A DNA stretch of 64,000 bases from Theocolax elegans (taxonomy: Eukaryota; Arthropoda; Insecta; Hymenoptera; Cerocephalidae), in contig CM047426.1 of the NCBI GenBank assembly GCA_026168455.1, positions 39,490,175 to 39,554,174 of the forward strand, in the 5' to 3' direction. A program made the position numbers and the translations under genes. Positions 23,549 through 38,040 of the stretch are shown piece by piece; position 1 is the first letter of the stretch; every line of letters begins with the position of its first letter. The notes under the pieces were generated by a model that had not been told where the DNA came from, ran no database searches, and worked only from the letters and a program-made list of their open reading frames with translations.

Positions 23549-24925
23549 GGTCACATATTAAAATTCAACCTGACGGAATAGATCTCATTAATTCTGCTGA
23601 ACCTCCTAATAAAGAAGAGGATCCATTATTGTTCGATATTCTTTGTAAAAATATGATTCACGGACCCTGTGGTGATCTTAACCCATCGTCACCTTGCATG
23701 AAAGATGGCAAGTGTACTAAAAAATAGTGATGATGGATATCCAACCTATCGTAGAAGGAAACCTGAAGATGGAGGATGTACGGCTACTGTAAATATACGC
23801 GGTACTACCATTGATATTGATAACAGATGGGTTGTCCCCTATAGTGCATACTTATTACGAACTTTTAATGCCCACATTAATTCAGAATTTTGCAAGTAAA
23901 TATATTACTAAAGAAGTAGATTCAGCAACATTTTCTATTAAAAATAACGCAGATGAATTGGATTGCTATATTAATGGTCGTTACATATGCACTTCTGAAG
24001 CAACGTGGCGATTTTTTTATTTTTCTATCCACGAACGATTTCCTACCGTGCTCTAGCTGTTCATTTAGAAAATAACCAACGTGTTTATTTTTCTGAAGAC
24101 AACTTGCATGATGTTCTTGACAATCCGCGTAAAACTACTCTCATTGCTTTTTTCAGTCTCTGTCAATCAGATTACTTTGCCAAAACACTTTTGTATTCTG
24201 AAGTTCCAACTTATTATACTTGGAGTAATAATAAATTCTCTAGAAGGAAATAATCTAGAAGGAAACGTGGATTGGATGTCGATGGCTTTCCTGGTATCAA
24301 AAAAGATACAGCTCTCGGTAGAGTGTATACGATTCATCCTAATCAAAGTGAATGTTTTCATCTACGTATGCTTTTACATCACGTTCGAGGATGAACCTCA
24401 TTCAATTATTTACGGACTGTTAATGGTGTTATTTATCCAACGTTCAAAGCAGCTTGCAATGTATTAGGTCTTCTAATGATAATCATTGGAAAGACACTAT
24501 TGCAGATGCTTCTATTTCTCAAATTCCATCCAAATTGAGAGATTTATTTGCTATTATTTTAGTATTTTGCAATCCTTTTTAACCACTTATTTTATGGGAC
24601 ACATTTAAAAAAGATTTCTGTGAAAATATTTTATACCAAGCTAGATGTCGCAACAATGATGACTCCATTACTTATTCTGAAGATATTTTTAATAGAGGTC
24701 TTATTGAAATTAAAGATAAGGTTGTTAGTCTGGGTGAAAGGTACTTATGTGATTTCAGCTTACCAACGACAATTCGTAGCGAGTTAGATGATGAAAACCC
24801 TTATGATTTAATGTACCGAAATCCCTCTAATATTAATGAGCTTCAAGAGTACATTAATATTAATCTTCCCAAATTAGTACCCGATCAGCGTCAAACATAT
24901 GATTCTATTAGGCAAAATGTGAATA
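23549..24925 (+). pseudogene. Helitron Rep-helicase, tyrosine-motif and linker part
   Basis: After the insertion the frame reads IKIQPDGIDLINSAEPP and KNMIHGPCGDLNPSSPCM, then a stop, then GYPTYRRRKPEDGG and DIDNRWVVPYSAYLLRTF. The tyrosine region follows as SKYITKEVD, where family members usually show two tyrosines (YxxKY); here several residues before it are missing and the second tyrosine position is Glu. Further blocks are INGRYICTSEATWR, AVHLENNQRVYFSED, GRVYTIHPNQSECFHLRMLL and LRTVNGVIYPTFKAAC. At least four frame breaks are needed to read them in order. Confidence 0.85.
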
Positions 24926-26270
24926 GTGATAGAAAAGAAATTTTTTTTAGATGCTCCTGGAGGCACTGGCAAAACTTTTCTAATTAATCTACTTCTTGCA
25001 TATGTTCGTACAACTGGTAGCTTAGCTATTGGTGTAGCATCATCAGGTATTGCCGCAACGCTTCTAGCTGGTGGTAGAACAGCTCACTCAACTTTCAAAC
25101 TACGCTTGAATGTCTCATGTGACCAAGAATCAGTTGTTCTATCCGTAAAAATGGTCCTCTTGGTAAAATCTTTCAAGATACAAAACTTATCGTATGGGAC
25201 GAATGTACTATGATTCATCGAGCTCATGTTGAAGCAATCGATCGAACTCTCAGAGATCTTAGATCGTGTGATAAGTTGATGGGCGGTTTAACTATTGTCT
25301 TTGCTGGAGATTTTCGGCAGACTTTGCCAGTTATACCTAGAGGGACAAGAGCTGATATAATCAAAAGGCATGTCTTAAATCATCACCGATATGGAGATCT
25401 ATTCATAATTTAAATTTAAAAACAAATATGAGAGTTCACCTCGGAGGTGGAAATGCGCAATTTCCATCACAATTACTCAGTGTTGGAAATGGAACAATGT
25501 CCAATGTAAATGGCTGTATATCTGTCGATTCAAAACTAGGTAAGATTGTGCAAACTATTGATACTCTTATTTCTTCAGTTTATCCGAATATTGATGACCT
25601 TTTAGAGAAACCATACTCCTGGCTATGCGAAAGAGCCATTGTTACAACCCTGAACATTTCTGCGTTTGAAATTAACAATACTATTTTAGGTCATGTTAAA
25701 GGAGACAGTAAAGAATACAGATCGATTGATACTGCAGTCAATACTGAAGATGCTGTTCATTATCCACAAGAATTTCTGAATTCTCTTAATCCAGCTGGAT
25801 TTCCACTACACAACCTACAACTTAAAATCGGGGTTCCAATAATACTATTGCGCAATATAAATCCTCCAAAATTGTGTAATGGTACGCGGCTACAAATTAA
25901 AGCCATGCGAAATAATATTATTGAAGCGACTATTCTTACAGGCCCAGCGGCAGGAGAAATTGCTCTTATACCCCGCATACCAATGATCCCTACTGATTTA
26001 CCTTTTCAATTTAAGCGACTTCAATTCCCAATTAAGGTATCGTTTGCTAATACAATTAATAAGGCTCAAGGTTAGACATTTCAATACTTTGGGATTGATT
26101 TGCGATCTGATTGTTTTTCACACGGTCAATTGTATGTTGGTTTGTCAAGAACAGGTACATCAGAAAATCAATTTCTTTTATTACCAAACAGTTCACAAAC
26201 AAAAAATGTTGTCTACCGTGAAGTTCTTTTAAAACATTATTTAAAACCAATGAAAACTGAAATATGGTAA
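24926..26270 (+). pseudogene. Helitron Rep-helicase, PIF1-like helicase part
   Basis: The SF1 helicase motifs appear in order: Walker A APGGTGKTFL (about 24955), GVASSGIAATLL, the DE box IVWDECTM (about 25190, after a frameshift), VFAGDFRQTLPVIPRGTRAD (about 25300), then after a stop near 25413 the frame 25428-26075 with CERAIVTTLN, GVPIILLRNI and SFANTINKAQG. A stop replaces the next Gln (KAQG then TAG). The remaining LYVGLSR and C-terminus run to the TAA at 26268-26270. In Helitrons this domain unwinds DNA during rolling-circle transposition. The Helitron 3' hairpin follows within 80 bp. Confidence 0.9.
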
Positions 26271-26309
26271 ATCTATCTTTATGCTATTTTCTAATATTTC
26301 GAGTTCTAT

Positions 26310-26349
26310 GCAATTACAAAGCGGGCGAAGCCGCGACGGGGGATGCTAG
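26310..26349 (+). other. Helitron 3' terminal hairpin and CTAG end
   Basis: GCGGGCGAAGCCGCG can pair GCGG with CCGC; it is followed by ACGGGGGATG and CTAG. This is the expected structure about 10 bases before a Helitron end. Confidence 0.8.
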
Positions 26350-26401
26350 TATATAGATGTATTAGTATCTAAAGTTATATTTATATACATTATATATGGA
26401 T

Positions 26402-26605
26402 GCCCTGTTGAAAGAAAACAAGTGATATATACACGTGAAATAATACGTACAATATTACGTGTAATTCCGTTCCAAATATATACGTGTAAAATAAACCCAT
26501 GAAATAAACACGTAAAATAAAAGTGAATATGTGTTTTTAACGTGTTTATTTTACACGTATACATTGTGTATATTGTATATATCACGTGTTTCTTTTCAAG
26601 GGTTT
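26402..26605. repeat. ~200-bp hairpin element (MITE-like)
   Basis: CCCTGTTGAAAGAAAACAAG with GTGATATATACACG at the left matches the reverse complement of GTATATATCACGTGTTTCTTTTCAAGGG at the right with a few mismatches. The interior repeats ACGTGTA/TACACGT motifs and is partly palindromic too. The ends start CCC, but no clear target duplication is seen. Confidence 0.65.
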
Positions 26606-28149
26606 CTTATGGGACATCGCAATATATATAAATTAAAATGTTGTCATTCTATTATTAGTAAAATTAATATTAAATTAGTACAAAACATACACTATTGTAC
26701 CCATCACGCAAACCATGATTTCACTCCCTCGATCTTGTGTCACGTCCGAGACTCCACATATCTACTGGAATGAAACTCAAAATAATATTTTTATGAAATT
26801 ACGTTTTTCCGATCTATTCTCCTATTCCTTCAATAACACTGTTACGCATTTATTTCCTTAAAAGATTAGTTATCCACAAAAAATTAGATACTATCCTCTC
26901 TTCCCTAATGAATCACCTTCGACATATGATTCCTAGAACGCTCATAAAATACTAGTGTGACCCACTTCTTTTCCTTTATAGGACCTAAAATATTCTCGGT
27001 GCCCAGTTTTTGTACACTGTACGACAGTCGTGGTTCCGAAATGTGTAAAACCGTTATAAAAGTCGATTTTATTAAGTAATCAACTTTTTACTATTTGTAA
27101 CTATTAAACAATAAAATATCAATCCTAATATCCATACCAAATTGCGTAATTTATACTATCCTACATTTAGTTCTTTATTAATTTACAATAAATAATCAGT
27201 AATACTTAGAATATCAACGACAATTAAAATGAACACATTTAATGTCTATTATTAAAATTTTTTTATCATTTTTTCGTATTATCGTTAAAATTTAATTAAC
27301 CCTCTTCAGACTAGAATTCCCTGTATCAACAAGGTAAGCATACAGATAATTAAATAAAAATTACTAAACTTAAATGAAACATTCTTATTTATCGAAAAAT
27401 TAATTCTTCATTATAAATTATTAGCTCCGATTCCCGAGTTGCTAATAGACGCTTAGTCGAGACTGAAACAAGAGCAACGATAGAGAAATCTACTTATCGT
27501 TTTTCTACAGTATTTTACTGTTGAGCTTAATACGTAAGTAACCATCGCATAGTCGTCGTTATACTTGAATGCAGAGACATTACTATTTTTTCTCATATAA
27601 GCGCGCGAGCAACCACTACAATCTTGCAGCAAGCTTACATCGTAAAAATCTATCACAAAACTACTAATGTACATGTGTTAAGTGTCGAAGACTCAGAAAA
27701 TCTAAATCAGATCTTTTGGTCTTGTTCAAGATCTAATTCTCATCAAATTCATCTCTATTAAAGACTTTGCTTAATAAAAAGTCCAACCTTTTTCTTCCAT
27801 TCACAATAACTTCATTTTTTCACTCCCCAACCCCCAACATTAATGTGCTCATATTATAAAATTTTTTCTTGGTTTTCTTTCCCACAGCAAACTTAAATTC
27901 TAATCTTTTCTATTTAATTCTATATTTCAGCATTCACTCTTCAGGCTTTCTTCTAATTCTGACTCAATAGTTGTTCCCTTGTTCCGAGGAACTCTCAGGA
28001 ATTCGCTCTGTTTCGGATGCCGTCGCAGGAACGACTCATTTTCGAGCCGCACTTTTACTTACCTGTTAAAGTGTAAATCGTTGATGGCCTTATTAGTGTC
28101 AACCTAGTTCAAGAAGAATTTTGCCAGATACCTGCTCCTCCCTTTATTC
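26606..28149. other. AT-rich DNA without recognisable gene
   Basis: No frame, RNA gene or repeat family is recognised. Confidence 0.5.
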
Positions 28150-29240
28150 CAACCCGCAAAGATTATTTATATGCAATAAAGAAAATGCTAATCTACGTAT
28201 TTTTAATTGCACTTCTTGAAATAACAGCTACTTTTAATTGAACCCTCATAGTTTTTTAATAACAAATTAATAGAAGATAGTCACAAGTAACTTAAAAAAC
28301 GTCTGATTCTTGAGATATACTGAGTTTTTTGTTATGTAATTAATACTAAAATATTCAATTTCTTCTCTTTTTAATTGAGTCACCGCTAAAATTCCTAAAA
28401 ACGGCGTTCTTAATGTGCGGCGCATGTGCAGATACTTTTGGAAGTTTCGGAACGCTGGTCCGACAGAAATGTGAAACTTGCTTTCTGTTTTTAACCTTTA
28501 GACTGACGGCATTTTTACCTTAAAAATTGATATTTTTGATATGCAAAATTTATACATAAAAACACCTCATATCTATAGAGTAGTTGTCAAGGTCACAGGT
28601 GGCTCATATATGAGCCATGCCGGCAGTCTAAAGGTTAAAATCAAACCCATCCCTCCCATTACCGACTAAGTGGGGCTGACGCTTTCGAGAGCCGAAATCG
28701 CTTTTCAATTTCAGCAAGCAATGAAATTTTCAATTCTTTAACCCAAAAGGGGTTATAGACGGCAGTTCGCATAAGTACCTGAATCCACATAAGTACCCTT
28801 CCGTGTAGCTGGAATTATGCAAACGTCAGCATAAGTCCACGAGTGTCAGCATAAGTGACACAAAACCGCGATGTTACTCATTTCTTTCGGACCAGCGTTC
28901 CGAGACTTCCGAAAGTATCTGCGCATGAGCTGTAGGGCAGTGACGCACATACGATTTGTCAAATGTTTTTTTTTAATTTTTTAAATAAATATACGATTTT
29001 TTTGGAATTTTAGCGGTGGTTCAATTAAAAATAAAAAAGGTTCAATTTTTTAGAAAACGAAAAACTCAAGATTTATCGAGAAATAAACGTTATATAAGTT
29101 ACGCCTGATGAATTCTTTTGTTAATTTATTATTAAAAAATTACCTATAAGAGTTCAATTAAAAATAGCTGTTATTTCAAAAAGTGAAATTGATATGTCGA
29201 TTAGCATTTTTTTATTACATATAATTAATCTGCGGGTTGT
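28150..29240. mobile_element. Palindromic element (~1.1 kb) with nested MITE
   Basis: The left part (AACCCGCAAAGATTA, AATGCTAATC, GAAATAACAGCT, TCACCGCTAAAATTCC, GCAGATACTTTTGGAAG, CGGAACGCTGGTCCGA) is mirrored in reverse order at the right (for example CGGACCAGCGTTCCG at about 28890 and GGAATTTTAGCGGTGG at about 29003). The arms are diverged by roughly 10-15 percent. The centre holds GGTTATAGACGGCAGT and AGCATAAGT motifs that recur in the element at 34812-51722, so the two are related. No coding capacity is seen. Confidence 0.75.
28491..28638. mobile_element. piggyBac-type MITE (140 bp) with TTAA target duplication
   Basis: TTAA at 28491-28494 and 28635-28638 bound a 140-bp element with inverted ends CCTTTAGACTGACGGCA and TGCCGGCAGTCTAAAGG. 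Subterminally there is a perfect palindrome GGCTCATATATGAGCC. TTAA duplication plus CCY ends is the piggyBac signature. It carries no gene and must rely on a transposase elsewhere. Confidence 0.8.
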
Positions 29241-29767
29241 GGTAAGTGTCGTGCTGCCTGTGCAGTGTTCCAACATTACGGAAGATTTAAATGAATGAAT
29301 TAGTGCATGTTTTAGCCACAATGATAGAAAAACTTTTTATATATTTATCGCATTCTATATGAAGTTAATAATAATTTTGTAACTTTTGATGTTGTATAAT
29401 AATAATTATGAACATCAGGAAATACAGTAGCCTATAAGAGAAAAATTATTTGTACTACAGCTGCATCTGATACCGTTAAGGTTATATAATTTATTGTTAT
29501 TATAGACATTTGCACCGATATATCGGAAAATAAACTGTTAAATGCTCTATTAATACACTATTAAATGTAAAACTTTAATTTGAAGACTTCAATTTAATGA
29601 TTTCATACCTGTTTCACGGCAGATACTGCTCAATTGATTAAAGTAACTTATTACTCATTTTCTTATATGTTATGATCAATCCCTTGATTCATTTCTGATC
29701 AAAATATATATGTATTTAAAATCGTACTTCTGTATAAAACTGAAATCATAATTTATTTACTTATGCA
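29241..29767. other. AT-rich 5' flank of NSUN4
   Basis: This segment presumably holds the NSUN4 promoter and 5' UTR, but no TATA box or other element is convincing. Confidence 0.3.
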
Positions 29768-31901
<2,134 letters not shown>

Positions 31902-31989
31902 AAGATTGTGTATGGAGTTAAATAATTGATACTTGATTTTAAGTAAAGCTACCCAATTCAAATGCAAAATTAAATATTTTTAAATTTAG

Positions 31990-33688
<1,699 letters not shown>

Positions 33689-33739
33689 AAGTTGTGTATG
33701 GAGTTAAATAATTGATACTTGATTTTAAGTAAAGCTACC

Positions 33740-34811
33740 CAATCAAATAAAATAAACCAGAATTATATTGTAGATAAAGTCAAGAAAATATCTGCATAAC
33801 TTTATTTAAAGTAAAGACTATATTTTAAAATTATAGCATGAGCTTGAATAATTGAATGATTGGGAGATACATTTACTGTTATCTCATTCTTTATTTCATA
33901 GTCAACAATGAATAATATTACAAATGTAAAATTTTAATAAATCAAGAGTACATTACGCAATTTAAAATTCCAGTTATATTTGTCTAAATATCTGAAATAT
34001 CATTGTAGAGCACTCATTTTTTTTATAATCAAAAATTTTTTCAAAATGTTTTTAAGATTTTTTTCTGTTATTGTTGAACATAGAATGTTTTACTAAAAGG
34101 GATGTCGAATTGGCACACATAAATGCGAAAATTACTGTGATTCAGTGACATCGACTAGAATTCTTGTTTGAAAAATTTCTTCTGTCTACTGTTTAATGGT
34201 GCAAGTTTTGTATACCATATTTAAATGACATGTTAACATCTTAATAATGTATAAACCAAATGTTATGAAAAATTATCTGGCGTTAATCACTGGATGCACG
34301 TCTTCGTGGGAGCACAATTTAAATATAAGTTCCAAATTGAAGTACCTATTGTAATACTCGCGGTAACCGTGATTTTTAAAGCGCACGTATTAATTATTTA
34401 TGTACTTTGGTATATATACGACATGTTAATGCAACTACAGGAAAAATATCATTGTAAATGGATAGTAATTGGGCTGCGGTCGCAAGCGCAATGAGCGTCC
34501 AAGACAGAACTAATCCATTCACATCGATATTTTTCCTCTAAACGATAACGCGTTGGATATCCCATAGTGCGTAACAGTTTTCACAGTCTTATAACCCGTA
34601 CAATTAAGACTTATGTATCGGATAAATTAATAGGAATGAATAAAGTGAATGGAAAAATAATAGATAATTTGAACGAATGATAGAAAAGAGTGCAAAGTAT
34701 AGAGTAGGAGTGTAAGCCCGGGCACGCACTCGCGACACATCGAGTTTGGCAATCCAATATCATGGGTATTATGTGTGGCGTCCACATCTTCAAGCTTACA
34801 GGGCAACTCAC
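33740..34811. other. AT-rich DNA 3' of NSUN4
   Basis: No gene is recognised. A 66-codon frame at 34294-34494 has no family resemblance. Confidence 0.4.
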
Positions 34812-36088
34812 CGACCCTACCCCAGCCCGACGACCCTTCGAAATATAATAAAAAAAAAATGCTAATCGACGTATTTTTAATTGTACTTTTCAACAAAAAA
34901 AAAATTTTCAATTGTACCCCCGTAGTTTTTTAGAAAAAAAATCCTAAAGTACTAGAATATTAATCCGCCAATAGCTCCTTCTAAAGTGGTTTTAACGTTA
35001 AAGGAAAGGTGCAGAAAAATTGTACCTTTTTTATACTTAATTGTACCACCGTTACTTTTGCGAAATAATATAATACAATAAATAAAAAATCAAAAAAATT
35101 GTACTGACATAATGCAAATATATTTCCAGTCACCGCGCATGCGCGGTCACCGGAAATACGAGAAACGCATGCGTAGGAGCTTTCTTATGGCGCGTTATTT
35201 AAAAGTCATGAATAGATCAAAAAATGCTCGAAAGATGTTATAAAAAATAGTCAACGATGTATATTCATTTATCTTTCATAGACTTTACAGAAAATTTAAT
35301 TGTACCACCTGAGGTTTTGAGAAAAAAAAAGTTATTGTCAGGTTACAGGTGGAAACGTTGGAAGCAGCGTGTGCAACAGCTGTTTAACAATAAAAAGACA
35401 AGTAAAATATTCTTTTTTATTTGTTCTTAATTGTACCATCATTAGTTTGTTTGTTTACACATTAAATTTCAGCAGAGATAATTAAATAATAACCAGGGGG
35501 CAAGCATGGGCATCGCGCATGCGCAGTTGTGGCGTACGAAAAGGCGGGCGATTTAAAATTCAAAGAAACGTGAAAGTTGGTATAATGACTCTGAAAAAAA
35601 TAGTTAAAAATGTATTTATATTTATATTTAATAAACTTTACAGAAAAATTAATTGTACCACCTGAGATTTTGAGAAAAAAAAAGTTATTGACAGGTTACA
35701 GGTGGAAACGTTAGAAGCAGCGTGCACAACAGCTGTTTAACAATTAACAGACGTATTAAATATTCTTTTTCATTTGTTCTTAATTGTACCATCATTAGTT
35801 TGTTGGTTTATACATTAAATTTGAGCAAAAATAATTAAATAATTACCAGCGGGCCTATGAAGGCAGGCGTCTAAAATCGCGAAAAAAGCAAGTAACAACA
35901 AAAGTGTTTATTATTTATGAGGCTTATGTGGGTATTTGAGACTTATGTAGACAGTCGTCTATAACTCGTTTTGGGTTGAAAAATTGAGAAGTAAGTACGG
36001 ACCCGTCTTAGTCAATAACCTGAGGGATAGTTTATTTTTAAAAACATAAAGCAAATCAACAATAAAAATATGGTCCACCCTATCTATG

Positions 36089-36125
<37 letters not shown>

Positions 36126-36128
<3 letters not shown>

Positions 36129-36926
36129 AACGGTTTTGCTATTTTTAATAACAATAAATAAGATAATAATAATTCAGAACCGTTAAAATAATAGTCTCAT
36201 TTACGCGATCAGCCGCTCAGTAATAATACGACTATAATAAGCCGTATAGGCGGAGGCGGCGGTAATCTTTATTTAGCGAAACGCGAGAAAAAGAGGGTAA
36301 ACAATTAAATAAACAACAATGCAGTATTTAATTAATAACAGAAATAAATGTATTCGGGAAAAACAATAATACAGGCGCGTCGCAGCGCGCGAAACGCAGG
36401 TCAGTATACACGCGAGATAAATAAAGAGAGAAAGAGAGAGAGAGACTACAGAACTGACACTTACAGTGCTTGAGACGCGATCGATGGTCAAACAACCAGG
36501 TGAAGTCTGCGTAGTCGCTACTCTTTAGCTTCCTGGGCTGCGTCGTCGCCAAACAAACTATTGCAACTTCACTGGATCACCAGCACAGCACCAGGATCAC
36601 AAGCACAGGGCGATCAAAATATGGAGAAAACAAATCGCAAGGTTTCTCACGTCAGTGGCAATTAATCACACGGTTGACTTTTAATCTCTCGGCGGTTGAG
36701 ATTAGTCGCTCCACGGTTGAGTTTAATCTAAGTGCTCTCGCACTTACGAACCGAAAACTCTCTCTCTCTTTCCCTACTTTTACCTTTACGAAGGTCCGCG
36801 AAAATCGCCGAAAATCGTCGAACGCCGACCTGTAACAGCTGTATAATGATTAGTACATAGGCTAGACAGAGAGAGAGAATGTAACGAGCAATGTAATATA
36901 ATCAAATATTACATTGATTCGTTACA
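36126..36926 (-). repeat. 3' LTR of the gypsy element
   Basis: 801 bp, beginning and ending TGTAACG...CGTTACA and nearly identical to 49856-50657, which implies recent insertion. On the minus strand AATAAA (about 36269-36274) lies about 140 bp before the LTR end and could be the poly(A) signal. A (GA)n tract is at about 36423-36445. Confidence 0.95.
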
Positions 36927-36940
36927 CTCCCCCCTTCCAG
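36927..36940 (-). other. Polypurine tract
   Basis: On the minus strand CTGGAAGGGGGGAG directly precedes the 3' LTR; this is the usual site of plus-strand DNA priming. Confidence 0.85.
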
Positions 36941-37145
36941 ACGCTGGGTAGCCGAAGACGTACCAGCTCTGCATTTCTACTCTCTCTCTAGGCCAGAAGA
37001 CAAAATGAAAAAGGTAATTAACATAAATAATATTTATAAATAAATAAAATAAAGCCCAGTATAGATTTTTCTCTCTTTATTGTACAGGTTAGGTAATGTA
37101 TAGAACAAGAATCATAAAAAAAAATAAATGTATATAAAAAAAAAT

Positions 37146-37916
37146 TTATTGGCGTGGTCGCTCATAGGTGGCATGGTTGACCCGATTCGGGCATTCGCGT
37201 CCACGCGCTACACCTGGCAACCCACAGACGTAGCACTTGCGACTACGCACTGTTTTGCCCTCTGCCTGAGCTTTCCGAGCTAATACCGCATCGAGCCGCT
37301 GCTGAAGGCAGACCGCCTGTCGTTCCTTCTGCCGTCGGAACGTCGCCAGTGCTTCCTCAGCTTCCTGGATTGCCGAGTTTGATCCTGCTGGTTGCTCTCC
37401 GCCAGAAGCGGATCCTTCCGCCAGCGCCGCCCATCGCGCTTCAGCGGATCGCTTCCCCATATGGTATACTCTATTTAAGAGGGGAGCAACTCCGAGCTCT
37501 GAATCGCGTTGGAAGCGACTGATGGCTTCTCGCGCTTGCGTTTCAGCCTCTGAGAGGTCAGTCTCTTCGCGAATTCGCTGTCTCTCTGCATCATAGGCCA
37601 TTTGGCAGCGTCTTCGCACCTCAATTGATCTAGGCCAATTGCCAGACGCTTGAGTAGCGTCATCGCCAAATTTCTCGCAGAAGCGGTCGTACTCCGCTAG
37701 TACCTCCGTCTCCATCCGACGAAGTTCTCGTGAGGCTTGGCGAACTTGCTGCAATTTGGCCTCCAACTGAGTCCACCAACCTTGCAGGTCGGAAGGACCT
37801 GATTGATCGGACGCGCTCACCTCGATTACCGTTTCAGGCGTTGACGTGCCTGAGCTTGACACGGCGTCTCCAGCGATATCCGCATCAATAAGCGACTTGC
37901 GCAATTCATCAGACAT
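37146..37916 (-). CDS. Gypsy third ORF in env position: coiled coil plus CCHC-like tail
   Basis: ATG at 37916-37914 encodes 256 residues ending at 37146. The N-terminus is Ser/Thr/acidic. From about residue 45 to 215 the protein is rich in Glu, Arg, Gln and Ala with heptad-like spacing (WWTQLEAKLQQVRQASRELR, EAQTQAREAI-like and EEALATFRRQKERQAV blocks), so long helices or coiled coil. The C-terminus has CYVCGLPGVARGRECPNRVNH, a zinc-knuckle-like CxxC...C...H. There is no signal peptide, transmembrane segment or fusion peptide, so it is not an envelope protein. It lies about 100 bp after pol. TTTGCTAACCTGTTCCAG just before the ATG is a good branch point and acceptor, suggesting a spliced subgenomic mRNA. 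Function unknown; RNA binding is only a guess. Confidence 0.75.
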   Translation of the reverse strand: MSDELRKSLIDADIAGDAVSSSGTSTPETVIEVSASDQSGPSDLQGWWTQLEAKLQQVRQASRELRRMETEVLAEYDRFCEKFGDDATQASGNWPRSIEVRRRCQMAYDAERQRIREETDLSEAETQAREAISRFQRDSELGVAPLLNRVYHMGKRSAEARWAALAEGSASGGEQPAGSNSAIQEAEEALATFRRQKERQAVCLQQRLDAVLARKAQAEGKTVRSRKCYVCGLPGVARGRECPNRVNHATYERPRQ

Positions 37917-38040
37917 AATTCTGGAACAGGTTAGCAAATATCAGGCCGTGTTTTATACAAATGACAGAATGAAAAAGATTATAAAAATTACAGATTCAGA
38001 GAACGGTACGCGTAAATACATCAATCGCTCGAAGGGAATT

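Larger units (their letters stand above)
11938..26349 (+). mobile_element. Helitron with two nested insertions
   Basis: The 5' end reads TC at 11938-11939 followed by TTACTATTATATAAAGAGGA, a typical insect Helitron 5' terminus. The 3' end has a hairpin (GCGGGCGAAGCCGCGACGGG) followed by CTAG at 26346-26349 and a T, the usual Helitron terminus. Between them lies one decayed Rep-helicase gene in order. Removing the insertions 13636-21557 and 22265-23548 leaves about 5.2 kb, the size of an autonomous Helitron. No terminal inverted repeat or target duplication is expected for this class. Stops and frameshifts show this copy is dead. Confidence 0.9.

Noticed and set aside
34294..34494. 66-codon hydrophobic frame
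   Set aside because: No recognised domain and no neighbouring exon structure.
37146..37916. Third gypsy ORF as an envelope protein
   Set aside because: No signal peptide, hydrophobic membrane span or fusion peptide is visible; it is helical and charged throughout.
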